Assembly (NCBI RefSeq): GCF_000422725.1
Contig: NZ_KE383909.1
Span: forward strand, 977,178-1,041,177
Direction: 5' to 3'
DNA: 64,000 nt
Source of the DNA: Flavobacterium subsaxonicum WB 4.1-42 = DSM 21790
GTDB taxonomy: Bacteria > Bacteroidota > Bacteroidia > Flavobacteriales > Flavobacteriaceae
Shown: positions 36,591 through 45,536 of the stretch, piece after piece
Layout of the letters: every line of letters begins with the position of its first letter
How positions within the stretch are numbered: the first letter of the stretch is position 1
Program-made: the position numbers and the translations under genes
Notes under the pieces: model-generated
The model's input: only the letters and a program-made list of their open reading frames with translations
The model's database searches: none
Told to the model about the DNA's origin: nothing

Positions 36591-37535
36591 ATGATAAGGA
36601 AACTTTTTTTAACCGTGCTATCGTTGTTTTTGCTTTTAAGCTGTACCGCAGCTAAAAACAAAAGTAATAACAGCCTGTTTCTTAACAAGAAAGCCGAACA
36701 AAAATACATAGAGGCCTACAACAACACCATGAAATTGTGGCCTATTCCCTATGTAGAAAGAGATATACCCACTACGTTTGGCCTGGCACACGTTATTATC
36801 AGCGGCCCTGCCGATGGCGAGCCTATGGTTTTGCTGCACGGCATGGATGCCAGCTCTACCATGTGGTACCCCAACATTAAAGACTTTGCCAAAAAATACC
36901 GTATCTATGCCATAGATTACCTTGTAGAGCCGGGCAAATCTATAGCCAACGAAGAAAAGTTTACAGGCGACGATATTACAGCATGGTACAACCAGATTTT
37001 TGACGAGCTTAAGCTTACCAACATTAACCTTGTAGGTACATCGCGTGGGGGTTGGGTGGCTACGCACTACACCATAGACTCTCAGGACAGGATTAAAAAA
37101 CTGGTATTGCTTGCACCGGTACAAACATTTAGCGGCATCAATATGCAATCGGAGACTATGACGGCGGCCAGCTTTAAATTCTTCCCTAATAGAAAGCGCC
37201 TTAAAAAAGTAGTCAACTCTTTTTCGAGGAAACCCGGCACGGTGTGCGACGAGTTTAAAGAGCAAATGTACCTGGGCACTAAAAACTCCAAATCTAATTT
37301 CGACCTTCTGCAAATGAAGCCGTTTAGCGACGATGAGCTTAAAATGCTGACCCTGCCCGTAATGGTACTGGTAGGCGACCATGATATTTTAAACCAGCCC
37401 GATATTGTTGCCACCGCAGGCGCAATACTACCTAATGTAAATGCAGCAGTTATAGAGGATGCCGGCCACTTTTTAACCATAGACCAGCGCGAAGAGGTTG
37501 ACAAAAGGATAATGGAGTTTTTACAGGAAAAGTAG
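36591..37535 (+). CDS. Lipoprotein alpha/beta hydrolase
   Basis: 314 residues. The N-terminus is a lipoprotein signal with lipobox LLSC (Cys18). The alpha/beta hydrolase fold shows the oxyanion region LLHGMDAS (82-89), the nucleophile in LVGTSRGGW (Ser151), the acid Asp in VGDHD and the catalytic His in DAGHFL near the end. It should be an esterase-like enzyme anchored to a membrane, facing the periplasm. The substrate cannot be told. It is followed by an MFS exporter gene that has its own -7 box. Confidence 0.85.
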   Translation: MIRKLFLTVLSLFLLLSCTAAKNKSNNSLFLNKKAEQKYIEAYNNTMKLWPIPYVERDIPTTFGLAHVIISGPADGEPMVLLHGMDASSTMWYPNIKDFAKKYRIYAIDYLVEPGKSIANEEKFTGDDITAWYNQIFDELKLTNINLVGTSRGGWVATHYTIDSQDRIKKLVLLAPVQTFSGINMQSETMTAASFKFFPNRKRLKKVVNSFSRKPGTVCDEFKEQMYLGTKNSKSNFDLLQMKPFSDDELKMLTLPVMVLVGDHDILNQPDIVATAGAILPNVNAAVIEDAGHFLTIDQREEVDKRIMEFLQEK

Positions 37536-37546
37536 GCTTTACGCCT

Positions 37547-37554
37547 TACCTTTG
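37547..37554 (+). promoter_or_regulatory. -7 promoter element of the MFS exporter gene
   Basis: TACCTTTG, 12 bases past the hydrolase stop and 20 bases before the TTG start at 37574. Confidence 0.55.
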
Positions 37555-37573
37555 CAAAAACTAATTTTACGCT

Positions 37574-38800
37574 TTGACCAGACAAAAATACATTTCGCTT
37601 ATCCTTATTTTAGGATCGTTAACCGCATTGGGGCCATTTACTATCGATATGTATTTGCCCGGCTTTACCGCCATTGCTAAAGATTTGCATACCACCGCAA
37701 ATAAGGTCTCTTTATCGTTATCCAGTTATTTTATAGGCATTTCGGCAGGACAGCTACTATACGGTCCGCTACTGGATCGCTACGGCCGCAGGATACCCCT
37801 TTATATTGGCCTTGCGGTTTATATTATAGCATCGTTAAGTTGCGCCGTTACCACTAATATAGACGTATTTATAGGCCTGCGCTTTATACAGGCAGTGGGC
37901 AGCTGTGCCGCAGCAGTAGCCTCTATGGCCATGGTGCGCGACCTTTTCCCGGTGCAGGACAGCCCTAAAGTTTTCTCGCTGCTTATGCTGGTTGTGGGAT
38001 TATCGCCCATGCTGGCACCAACCATTGGCGGCTACGTAATTGCAAGTTTTGGGTGGCACACTATTTTTATAATACTGGCCGTTATGGGCTTTGCTGTACT
38101 GTTAGCATCAAGGTTTGGGTTGCCCCACACCCGCAAGCCAGATCCTACCATATCGCTTAAACCACGCCCAATTTTACTGGGTTTTAAAGAAGTTTTTAGC
38201 AACCCGCAGTTTTACACGTATGCCCTGTCGGGTGGCGTGGCCTTCTCCGGATTGTTTACCTACGTAGCCGGATCGCCCATACTTTTTATGGAGATATTTA
38301 AAGTTTCCGGCGAAGTATACGGATGGATCTTTGCCCTTATGTCGGTTAGTTTTATCGGCACCAGCCAGTTAAACTCGCTCCTGCTTCGCAAATACAAAAG
38401 CGGGCAGCTGGTTTATTTTGGCCTTGCATTACAGGCAATAATAAGCATTGCATTCCTGTTCTTAGCCCTAAATAACTGGTTAGGCCTGTACGAAACCATT
38501 GGCATGCTGTTTTTATATTTAGGATGCCTTGGGTTAACCAACCCTAATACAGCGGGACTATCATTAGCGCCGTTCTCTAAAAATGCGGGTAGTGCTTCTG
38601 CCCTTTTGGGTGCCATGCAGTTAGGCATTGGCGCACTGGCGTCTATGGTGGTGGGCGAATTTCTAAAAGACTCTATGGTACCTATGGTAGCCATTATGGC
38701 CGGCAGCACCATTATAGCCCTTTTAATACTGCTTATTGGCAGAAGGAACATTACCGAATTGGCCGAAAACACCGATGCCGATGCCGCTATGATTCACTAA
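37574..38800 (+). CDS. MFS drug exporter of the Bcr/CflA family
   Basis: 408 residues with twelve predicted membrane helices. The first helices show LGSLTALGPFTIDMYLPGF, and the loop between helices 2 and 3 has GPLLDRYGRRIPL, the major facilitator motif A. RFIQAVGSCAAAVASMAMVRD matches the Bcr/CflA type. It is a proton-driven exporter for bicyclomycin-like or phenicol-like compounds and dipeptides. TTG at 37574 is the start that fits the promoter box. A strong terminator follows. Confidence 0.92.
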   Translation: MTRQKYISLILILGSLTALGPFTIDMYLPGFTAIAKDLHTTANKVSLSLSSYFIGISAGQLLYGPLLDRYGRRIPLYIGLAVYIIASLSCAVTTNIDVFIGLRFIQAVGSCAAAVASMAMVRDLFPVQDSPKVFSLLMLVVGLSPMLAPTIGGYVIASFGWHTIFIILAVMGFAVLLASRFGLPHTRKPDPTISLKPRPILLGFKEVFSNPQFYTYALSGGVAFSGLFTYVAGSPILFMEIFKVSGEVYGWIFALMSVSFIGTSQLNSLLLRKYKSGQLVYFGLALQAIISIAFLFLALNNWLGLYETIGMLFLYLGCLGLTNPNTAGLSLAPFSKNAGSASALLGAMQLGIGALASMVVGEFLKDSMVPMVAIMAGSTIIALLILLIGRRNITELAENTDADAAMIH

Positions 38801-38820
38801 TACACAACATTGTACCAATA

Positions 38821-38848
38821 AAAAACGCAGCCAAATGGCTGCGTTTTT
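38821..38848. terminator. Bidirectional intrinsic terminator
   Basis: A 12-bp stem AAAAACGCAGCC / GGCTGCGTTTTT with loop AAAT serves both the MFS gene and the convergent flavin-binding protein gene. Confidence 0.9.
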
Positions 38849-38871
38849 GCATTATAAAAGAAACAATCATA

Positions 38872-39408
38872 TTATGGCAGTATCGATCCTTCAATCGAAT
38901 CATCATAAGTTTCGCCAACAATAGAACCGTAGGCTCTTTTTACAAGGGCAACGGCCATATTGGTTTTAATATCCCAATAGTAACCCTGTGTTGGAGTAAA
39001 TTTAATAACGGTAATCCTTGGGTCGTCTTTACCTTCGGTAAACCATGTTTTCATGGTGGCATCCCAAAGTTCGTCTATCTTTTGCTTATCGGTGCTAATG
39101 GTAGCCTTGCCGTAAAGGGTTAAAAATTCGCTGTAAGAAGACCCCTGAAAAAACATCTGTACCGATGGGTCGCGGCTTATCTCGGCATTCTTGTGACTGT
39201 CAGATGCACTCAGGAACCAGAAGTTACCGCTGTCGTCAATTTTCTCGGCAGCCATTGGCCTCGTGGCAACGGGTTCGCCGGTAGCTATTTTAGTACAAAA
39301 AAAGCCCGAGCCTGCGGCCTTGGTAAGTTCTTTAATTTTATTAAGGGCTTCCTGCCCTATCAGGTCTTTAAAATTGTCTTCGGGTTGGTTTTGGTTTATA
39401 GAGTCCAT
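38872..39408 (-). CDS. Pyridoxamine 5'-phosphate oxidase-like FMN-binding protein (general stress protein 26 type)
   Basis: 178 residues forming a split-barrel flavin-binding domain: IATGEPVATRPMAAEKIDDSGNFWFLSASDSHKNAEI, then VQMFFQGSSYSEFLTLYGKATI and TVIKFTPTQGYYWDIKTN. This matches the pyridoxamine phosphate oxidase-related general stress protein group, which binds FMN or similar cofactors but lacks proven PNP oxidase function. Cytoplasmic. No partner gene. Family firm; reaction unknown. Confidence 0.88.
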   Translation of the reverse strand: MDSINQNQPEDNFKDLIGQEALNKIKELTKAAGSGFFCTKIATGEPVATRPMAAEKIDDSGNFWFLSASDSHKNAEISRDPSVQMFFQGSSYSEFLTLYGKATISTDKQKIDELWDATMKTWFTEGKDDPRITVIKFTPTQGYYWDIKTNMAVALVKRAYGSIVGETYDDSIEGSILP

Positions 39409-39555
39409 AGTTTATATGTTTTTGATTTATATAAAGTTAGTGTACTTAACCAACCAAAAACGTTATAGCATTGCCATAGTATTGCCAAATTTTAAGTATG
39501 CATTTTAGTAATTGTTTAGCCTTAATTTTCTAAATTTATGCGCCAACATTTACAC

Positions 39556-41853
39556 ATGAAAAAACAGCTGCTTGCCTTTGCCCTAATGCTTACCGCGGTT
39601 AGTGCCTATTCTCAGAAACCATCTAAAAAAAACTACCAATACATAAACCCCATTATAGGCACGCAGCGCATGGGACACACCTTTCCGGGGGCTACGGTGC
39701 CCTTTGGGTCGGTACAGCTAAGTCCGGAGACCGATACCATTGCCTACGAACTCAACAAAAAATACAACGGCGAGGTATACAAATACTGTGCGGGTTACCA
39801 GTACGACGATAAAACCATTGTAGGCTTTAGCCACACCCACTTTAGCGGTACCGGGCATTCTGACCTGGGCGATTTCTTAATTATGCCCACCACCGGTGCA
39901 TTGCAGCTTAACCCCGGTACGGCGGCCAATCCGCAAAGTGGGTACAGGTCGGCTTACTCGCATGCTAACGAGGTGGCCCAGGCCAATTACTACAAAGTAA
40001 AACTTGATGAAAGCAACATTACTGCCGAACTTACCACCAGCCAGCGCGTGGGGTTCCACCAGTATACCTTCCCAAAAACTACCGATGCCCACATTATCCT
40101 CGATTTAATGAGCGGCATCTATAATCATAAAGAAAAGAATGTATACACGTTTATACGCATTGAGAACGACACCCTTGTAACCGGATACATGCAAACGCAG
40201 GGCTGGGCAAGAACGCGCACCGTATATTTTGCCATGGCTTTTTCTAAACCTATTAAAGAATACGGCGTTAAAAAGTACGACGAAGGCAATATTTACAATG
40301 GCTTTTGGCGCAAATTCGACCAGACGAAGAACTTTCCCGAAGCGGCAGGCAGAAACCTGCGCATGTATTTTAATTTTGATACCGAACAGAATGAGAAGAT
40401 TAAAATTAAGTTTGCGCTTTCGCCCGTAAGCACTGCCGGGGCATTGGTTAACATGAAAATTGAGATACCCCACTGGGACTTTGAAAAGGCTAAAGCCGAC
40501 GGACAGCAGCTGTGGGAAAACGAACTGAACAAGGTAAAAGTAGAAACCCTGACCGAGAGTGATAAGGTCAATTTTTATACCGCACTCTACCACGCGTTTA
40601 TTAACCCAACCGTTTATATGGATGCCGATGGCAGCTATAAAGGCCTGGATCAGAACTTACACAAGGTCGATGGCTTTACCAACTATACCACCTTTTCGTT
40701 GTGGGATACTTACAGGGCGCTGCATCCGTTGTTTAATATAGTGCAGCCCAAGCGCAACCGCGATATGGTACAAAGTATGCTGGCGCATTACAGCCAGAGT
40801 GTGCACAAAGCGTTGCCCGTATGGTCTAATTCGGCTAACGAAAACTGGTGCATGATAGGCTACCATTCGGTTTCGGTTATTGCCGATGCCGTTATAAAAG
40901 ACAACGCTGATTTTGATACCAAACTGGCTTTGGAGGCCTGCATTAACTCGTCTAACCTGCGCTATTACGATGGGATAGACTCCTACCTTAAATACGGTTA
41001 TGTACCAGAGGATAAGAACGGCTCATCGGTATCCAAAACATTAGAATATGCTTATGATGACTGGTGCATTGCCCAAATGGCTAAAAAATTAGGCCGAGAT
41101 GATGTGTATGCCGAATACACCAAACGCGCACAGAATTACAAAAATGTGTTTGATGCATCGGTAGGTTTTATGCGCCCCAAATTAAGCGATGGCACTTTTA
41201 AGAAAGAGTTTGATGCGCTTGATACCCACGGGCAGGGCTTTATAGAGGGTAATGCATGGAACTACAGCCTGTACGTACCGCAAGACCCTGAAGCGCTGAT
41301 TGCCCTGAACGGTGGTAAGGAAAAATTTGCGACGCATTTGGACTCACTTTTTACAATGACACTGCCTGATAAGTATTTTGAACAGACGGAAGACATTACC
41401 CGAGACGGTATAATTGGCAACTATGTGCATGGCAACGAGCCATCGCACCATGTGGCATATTTATATAACTGGACCGGCCAACCGTACAAGACCCAACAGC
41501 GCGTGCGCATGATTATTGATGCCATGTACAAACCTACCCCCGATGGCCTTGGCGGAAACGATGATACCGGCCAGATGAGTGCCTGGTACATTTTTACGGC
41601 GCTGGGCTTTTATCCGGTTGCCCCGGGAAGCGATCATTATGCTCTGGGAAGCCCTAAAGTTAAAGAAGCAACCCTGAGCCTGGAAAACGGCAAAACGTTT
41701 ACCATAACGGCTAAAAACCAGTCGGCAAAAAATGTATATGTGGCTAAAGCCGAATTAAACGGCAAAGTGTTAGACAGGCTGTACCTTACCCACGACGAAA
41801 TTATGAAGGGTGGCACACTATTGTTTTATATGAGCAGCAAACCCGCTAAATAA
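39556..41853 (+). CDS. Glycoside hydrolase family 92 alpha-mannosidase
   Basis: About 765 residues. The ATG at 39556 opens a good signal peptide (MKKQLLAFALMLTAVSAYSQ); the ATG at 39538 adds six residues and overlaps a TAAATTTA -7-like box. The GH92 pattern is complete: PIIGTQRMGHTFPGATVPFG, GFSHTHFSGTGHSDLGD, GNAWNYSLYVPQD, GNEPSHHVAYLYNWTG and GGNDDTGQMSAWYIFTALGFYPVAPG. These calcium-dependent exo-enzymes remove alpha-1,2/1,3/1,4-mannose from glycans by inversion in the periplasm or on the surface. Linkage preference cannot be read. Confidence 0.93.
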   Translation: MKKQLLAFALMLTAVSAYSQKPSKKNYQYINPIIGTQRMGHTFPGATVPFGSVQLSPETDTIAYELNKKYNGEVYKYCAGYQYDDKTIVGFSHTHFSGTGHSDLGDFLIMPTTGALQLNPGTAANPQSGYRSAYSHANEVAQANYYKVKLDESNITAELTTSQRVGFHQYTFPKTTDAHIILDLMSGIYNHKEKNVYTFIRIENDTLVTGYMQTQGWARTRTVYFAMAFSKPIKEYGVKKYDEGNIYNGFWRKFDQTKNFPEAAGRNLRMYFNFDTEQNEKIKIKFALSPVSTAGALVNMKIEIPHWDFEKAKADGQQLWENELNKVKVETLTESDKVNFYTALYHAFINPTVYMDADGSYKGLDQNLHKVDGFTNYTTFSLWDTYRALHPLFNIVQPKRNRDMVQSMLAHYSQSVHKALPVWSNSANENWCMIGYHSVSVIADAVIKDNADFDTKLALEACINSSNLRYYDGIDSYLKYGYVPEDKNGSSVSKTLEYAYDDWCIAQMAKKLGRDDVYAEYTKRAQNYKNVFDASVGFMRPKLSDGTFKKEFDALDTHGQGFIEGNAWNYSLYVPQDPEALIALNGGKEKFATHLDSLFTMTLPDKYFEQTEDITRDGIIGNYVHGNEPSHHVAYLYNWTGQPYKTQQRVRMIIDAMYKPTPDGLGGNDDTGQMSAWYIFTALGFYPVAPGSDHYALGSPKVKEATLSLENGKTFTITAKNQSAKNVYVAKAELNGKVLDRLYLTHDEIMKGGTLLFYMSSKPAK

Positions 41854-41886
41854 AAAAATCCTGCCGTGATAACGGCAGGATTTTTT
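41853..41886 (+). terminator. Intrinsic terminator of the GH92 gene
   Basis: A 15-bp perfect stem AAAAAATCCTGCCGT / ACGGCAGGATTTTTT with loop GATA, starting at the stop codon. Confidence 0.95.
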
Positions 41887-41997
41887 GTCTATTGCTTATT
41901 GTCATTTTGTCTATCGCATATTGCCTATTGCTTATTGTCAATTGCCTATCGCATATTGCTTATTGCTTGTTGTCAATTGCTTATCGCTTATTACCTA
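41887..41997. repeat. Array of TATTGCTTATTGTCAATTGC-type words
   Basis: About 110 bases of the words CTATTGC, TTATTGTCA, ATTGC, CTATCGCATATTGC in varying order, ending at the stop of the aldo/keto reductase on the minus strand. Only one arm is present here, and it does not fold back on itself. Confidence 0.7.
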
Positions 41998-42840
41998 TTA
42001 CAAATTACTCAAAGCCTGGATGTCATCGTCAGTAAGTTGTACATCGGCAGTTTTCATATTCTGTTCTAAGTGAGACACTTTAGACGTGCCTGGGATAAGC
42101 AGTATATTATCGGAATGGTACAGGAGCCAGGCCAGCGCCACCTGATGCACGGTAGCGTTATGTTTATTGGCCACAACCTGCAATGCATTTACAGCCGCAA
42201 CGTTACCCGCATTTAGCGGAAACCACGGTATAAACGCAATATTATTCTTAGCGGTGTATTGCAGCACAGCCTCCCACTTGCGGCTGTCTACACTGTACAT
42301 ATTTTGTACAGATACCACCTCAAAATAGTCCTGTGCCTTTTTAATATCATCCACACTAACTTCAGATAAGCCAATGTGCTTTATCTTACCCTCCTGCTGG
42401 GCCTTCTGTAAAAACTCAAAAGTTTTAGAAGCCTCCACCTTGGGGTCAATGCGGTGCAGCTGGTACACATCTATAACATCGGTTTTAAGCCTTTTAAGGC
42501 TGCCTTCCAGCGCTTCTTTAAGGTGGGCAGGGCTTGCGTCTACCGGCCACTGATTAGGCCCTGTGCGCAGCAAACCGCCCTTGGTAGCAATTACAAGCTT
42601 ATCTTTATAAGGGTGCAAGGCCTCGGCAATTAATTCTTCCGATACATTGGGGCCATAACTATCGGCCGTATCTATAAAGTTTACGCCAAGCTCTACCGCA
42701 CGCGATAAAACCCTTAGTGCCTCGGCCCTGTCGTTTGGCGGCCCCCAGATGCCTTCGCCGGTAATGCGCATGGCGCCGTATCCTAATCTGTTAACGGTAA
42801 GGTCTCCGCCTATACTAAATTCTTTTTTATATTCACTCAT
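41998..42840 (-). CDS. Aldo/keto reductase
   Basis: 280 residues of the AKR barrel. The NADPH site and catalytic tetrad appear in FIDTADSYGPN (Asp, Tyr), KLVIATKGG (Lys) and VYQLHRIDPK (His). The later segments DVYQLHRID, IGLSEVS, IPWFPLNAGN and LLIPGTSKVSHLEQN also fit. It uses NADPH to reduce small aldehydes or ketones. It lies 137 bp downstream of the uronate operon in the same direction and may be part of it, but no promoter decides this. Confidence 0.92.
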   Translation of the reverse strand: MSEYKKEFSIGGDLTVNRLGYGAMRITGEGIWGPPNDRAEALRVLSRAVELGVNFIDTADSYGPNVSEELIAEALHPYKDKLVIATKGGLLRTGPNQWPVDASPAHLKEALEGSLKRLKTDVIDVYQLHRIDPKVEASKTFEFLQKAQQEGKIKHIGLSEVSVDDIKKAQDYFEVVSVQNMYSVDSRKWEAVLQYTAKNNIAFIPWFPLNAGNVAAVNALQVVANKHNATVHQVALAWLLYHSDNILLIPGTSKVSHLEQNMKTADVQLTDDDIQALSNL

Positions 42841-42976
42841 AGTACTACAATGTATAAAGGTTAGTTATAATTTGTAACGTGTACTAAAGCCTTTGTGCTT
42901 TGTTACACTTCTTAAAAATACTACAAATAAATTAACTATCCACATTCAGCACTCTGCTTTTTTGGCAAATTTATAA

Positions 42977-43654
42977 TTAAACGGTGCCCCTTATTTTTTG
43001 TACAATACCAAGGGCATCGGCCAGTTTACCTGTAATTGCAGCATAATCATAACCACCATCAGCCGACTTTACAAATACCTGAGAGCCCAGCCCTACGCAA
43101 TGCGAACCGGCAGTAAACCAGTCCGTTAAGCTTTGCTCTGTAGGCTCTACGCCCCCTGTTGGCATAATGCTGCTCCACGGTAACGGGCCTTTTACCGCCT
43201 TAATAAACTCCGGCCCACCCACCTGTGTGGCAGGAAAAATCTTAACCACCTCTGCCCCCAGCTCTTCGGCATACGATATCTCTGTAACCGACCCGCAGCC
43301 CGGCATCCAGGCTACCTTGCGGCGGTTGCAGACTTTAGCCGTTTCAGCATTTACAATGGGTGCCACTATAAAATTAGCGCCCAATTGCAGGTATAACGAT
43401 GCGGTACCGGCATCTATAACAGAGCCTATACCCAGTATCATGCCCGGTAAATTTTCCTGCAGATATTTGTTGAGTGATGCAAAAACCTCGTGGGCATAGT
43501 CTCCCCTGTTGGTAAACTCAAATACCCGTACACCTGCATCGTAACACGCTTTTAGCAGTGCTTTGCATACCTCAATATCGCTATGGTAAAAAACCGGAAC
43601 TATACCCGTTGTGTACATTTGTTGCACTACCTCTATTCTTGTATATTTTGCCAT
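42977..43654 (-). CDS. KDPG/KHG aldolase
   Basis: 225 residues matching 2-dehydro-3-deoxyphosphogluconate aldolase: Glu in VRVFEFTNRG, the Schiff-base Lys in VVKIFPATQVGG, and IMPTGGVEPTEQSL. It splits KDPG into pyruvate and glyceraldehyde-3-phosphate, the last step of the Entner-Doudoroff route. It is the fourth gene of a minus-strand operon after kduI, kduD and the KDG kinase (10-bp gap), so its main role here is uronate breakdown. Confidence 0.94.
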   Translation of the reverse strand: MAKYTRIEVVQQMYTTGIVPVFYHSDIEVCKALLKACYDAGVRVFEFTNRGDYAHEVFASLNKYLQENLPGMILGIGSVIDAGTASLYLQLGANFIVAPIVNAETAKVCNRRKVAWMPGCGSVTEISYAEELGAEVVKIFPATQVGGPEFIKAVKGPLPWSSIMPTGGVEPTEQSLTDWFTAGSHCVGLGSQVFVKSADGGYDYAAITGKLADALGIVQKIRGTV

Positions 43655-43664
43655 TGTATGTGTT

Positions 43665-44669
43665 TTATCGTTTTAGCCTTCCGCTTACATTACCGTTAGC
43701 CACTTCCAGCACCTCTGCCACCGATACTAAATTAACATCGCCTAAAACCGTATGCTTTAAGCCGCATGCTGCATTGGCAAAGTTAAGCGCCTCCTGGTCG
43801 TTGTAATTATGTAAACCGTAAATCAGCCCTGCCGCATAAGCATCGCCGGTACCAATACGGTCTGCCACATCGGTAATTTCAATCTCTGGGGTTTCTATAT
43901 ATTGGTTATTTACCCATGCCCTGCCGTATATTTTTTGGTGCGAGGCACTAAGCCCCGTTCGCACTTTATCAAACACCTTTGTTATTTGCGGATAAACCTC
44001 CCTAAGTTTTTGTGAAGCAGCTATAAAGCCCTCTTTATCTAAAGTAAAATCTACCTTTAAAATTTCGTTTATCTCGTTAACGCCGCCAATAAAAATGGTG
44101 GATAAACCTATCAGTTCGGCCAGTACTTCGTGCCCGTTCCTGCCGTATTGCCACAGGTTGCTGCGGTAGGCAGGGTCGGCAGTAATGGTTATGCCTTTTG
44201 CCATAGCTTTTTGCAAACCGGCTTTAAGGGTCTGATAGGCACCTTCGGATATTGCCGGAGAAATACCCGTCCAGTGCAGCCAGGTGCAGCCGTCTAAAAC
44301 AGCATCCCAATCCACCAGATCGGGACTAATGTGCGCAAAAGACCCCTGCAGCCTATTGTAAGCTATTTGGCTCGACCGCATAGACGCCCCAACTTCCATA
44401 AAATAAAGCCCTAACGGGTGGTTTACTTTTTTGATGTGAGACACATCTATACCATATTGCCGTAACGATGCAAGGGCTGCTTCGCCCACAATATCGTTAG
44501 AAACCGTACTGATGTGCTGCACCACCAGCCCAAATTGCGAAAGCGATGCGCCCACATTCATCTCGGTACCGCCAAAATAAAAATCCAGTTGACTGGACTG
44601 TTGTATTTTACGATAACCCGGTGGCGATAACCGCATTAAGACTTCGCCAAATGTTACTATTTTATTCAT
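43665..44669 (-). CDS. kdgK: 2-keto-3-deoxygluconate kinase (PfkB family)
   Basis: 334 residues of the PfkB ribokinase fold, starting MNKIVTFGEVLMRLSPPGY, with the N-terminal GG motif FYFGGTEMNVG and the ATP/anion-hole motif DRIGTGDAYAAGLIYG containing the catalytic Asp. It phosphorylates KDG to KDPG using ATP. Its place between kduD and the aldolase supports KDG as substrate over other sugars. Confidence 0.92.
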   Translation of the reverse strand: MNKIVTFGEVLMRLSPPGYRKIQQSSQLDFYFGGTEMNVGASLSQFGLVVQHISTVSNDIVGEAALASLRQYGIDVSHIKKVNHPLGLYFMEVGASMRSSQIAYNRLQGSFAHISPDLVDWDAVLDGCTWLHWTGISPAISEGAYQTLKAGLQKAMAKGITITADPAYRSNLWQYGRNGHEVLAELIGLSTIFIGGVNEINEILKVDFTLDKEGFIAASQKLREVYPQITKVFDKVRTGLSASHQKIYGRAWVNNQYIETPEIEITDVADRIGTGDAYAAGLIYGLHNYNDQEALNFANAACGLKHTVLGDVNLVSVAEVLEVANGNVSGRLKR

Positions 44670-44696
44670 GGTTAAATATACAATTTGGTAGTTTGC

Positions 44697-45479
44697 TTAT
44701 TCGTTTGCCGGTTTGCCAATGGTAGCCAGGATGCCGCCATCTACATATATAATTTGCCCGTTTATGAATTTACTGGCATCTGAAGCTAAAAATATCGCCG
44801 TGCCTGCCAGGTCTTTAGGGTCGCCCCAATGGCCTGCGGGTGTGCGGCTTATAATAAATTCGTTAAAGGGGTTTCCGTCTACGCGGATGGGTTCCGTTTG
44901 AGTGGTGGCAAAATAGCCGGGCCCAATGCCGTTAACCTGTATGTTGTGCCTGGCCCACTCGGTAGCAAGGTTTTTAGTAAGCATTTTAAGTCCGCCCTTT
45001 GCCGATGCATAGGCGCTAACATTATCTCTGCCCAGTTCGCTCATCATCGAGCAGATGTTGATTATCTTGCCTGATTTTCGGGCTATCATGCTCCTGGCAA
45101 CCAGTTTAGACATAATAAATGCGCCAACAAGGTCTACATCGATAACCTTCCTGAAATCTTCCACCGACATATCCACTGCCATTACACGTTTTATAATGCC
45201 CGCATTATTGACAAGGATATCTATTTTGCCATGCCAGGCCTCCATTGCGGCCACCTGCTTTTCGGCTTCGTGTTCATCGGTAACATCAAAAATATAGCCT
45301 GTAGCAGTAAAACCCTGACTTTGGTAGCGTTGTATAGCTTCATCTAATTTAGAGGGCGTAGTGCTGGTTATTAGCAGCGCTGCACCTGCTTGCGCAAGCC
45401 CTTCGGCCATAGCCATTCCCAGTCCGTGCGTACCGCCGGTTATAAGCGCTGTTTTACCTTGTAAGCTGAATAGATTCAT
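44697..45479 (-). CDS. kduD: 2-deoxy-D-gluconate 3-dehydrogenase / KduD-type SDR
   Basis: 260 residues of the classical short-chain dehydrogenase fold: TGGTHGLG (Rossmann, 14-21), NNAG, the catalytic Ser and YASAKGG Tyr/Lys, and the closing FINGQIIYVDGG. With KduI it turns 5-keto-4-deoxyuronate, via 2,5-diketo-3-deoxygluconate, into KDG using NADH. Placement in the kdu operon decides between KduD and gluconate 5-dehydrogenase, which share this sequence type. Confidence 0.92.
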   Translation of the reverse strand: MNLFSLQGKTALITGGTHGLGMAMAEGLAQAGAALLITSTTPSKLDEAIQRYQSQGFTATGYIFDVTDEHEAEKQVAAMEAWHGKIDILVNNAGIIKRVMAVDMSVEDFRKVIDVDLVGAFIMSKLVARSMIARKSGKIINICSMMSELGRDNVSAYASAKGGLKMLTKNLATEWARHNIQVNGIGPGYFATTQTEPIRVDGNPFNEFIISRTPAGHWGDPKDLAGTAIFLASDASKFINGQIIYVDGGILATIGKPANE

Positions 45480-45536
45480 TTTTGGTTGCTAGATTGAAAT
45501 TTTTGATTTTTGATTTGGTTATTGGTTTTTGAAAAT

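Noticed and set aside
36636..37382. Long minus-strand frame (248 codons) inside the lipoprotein hydrolase gene
   Set aside because: It lies wholly antisense to a gene with a complete alpha/beta hydrolase fold and lipobox, shows no domain, and its composition (Cys, His, Tyr, Arg scattered) is typical of an antisense shadow.
41866..42073. Two short frames rich in IAYCLL after the GH92 gene
   Set aside because: They are translations of the TATTGC word array and have no start or domain support.
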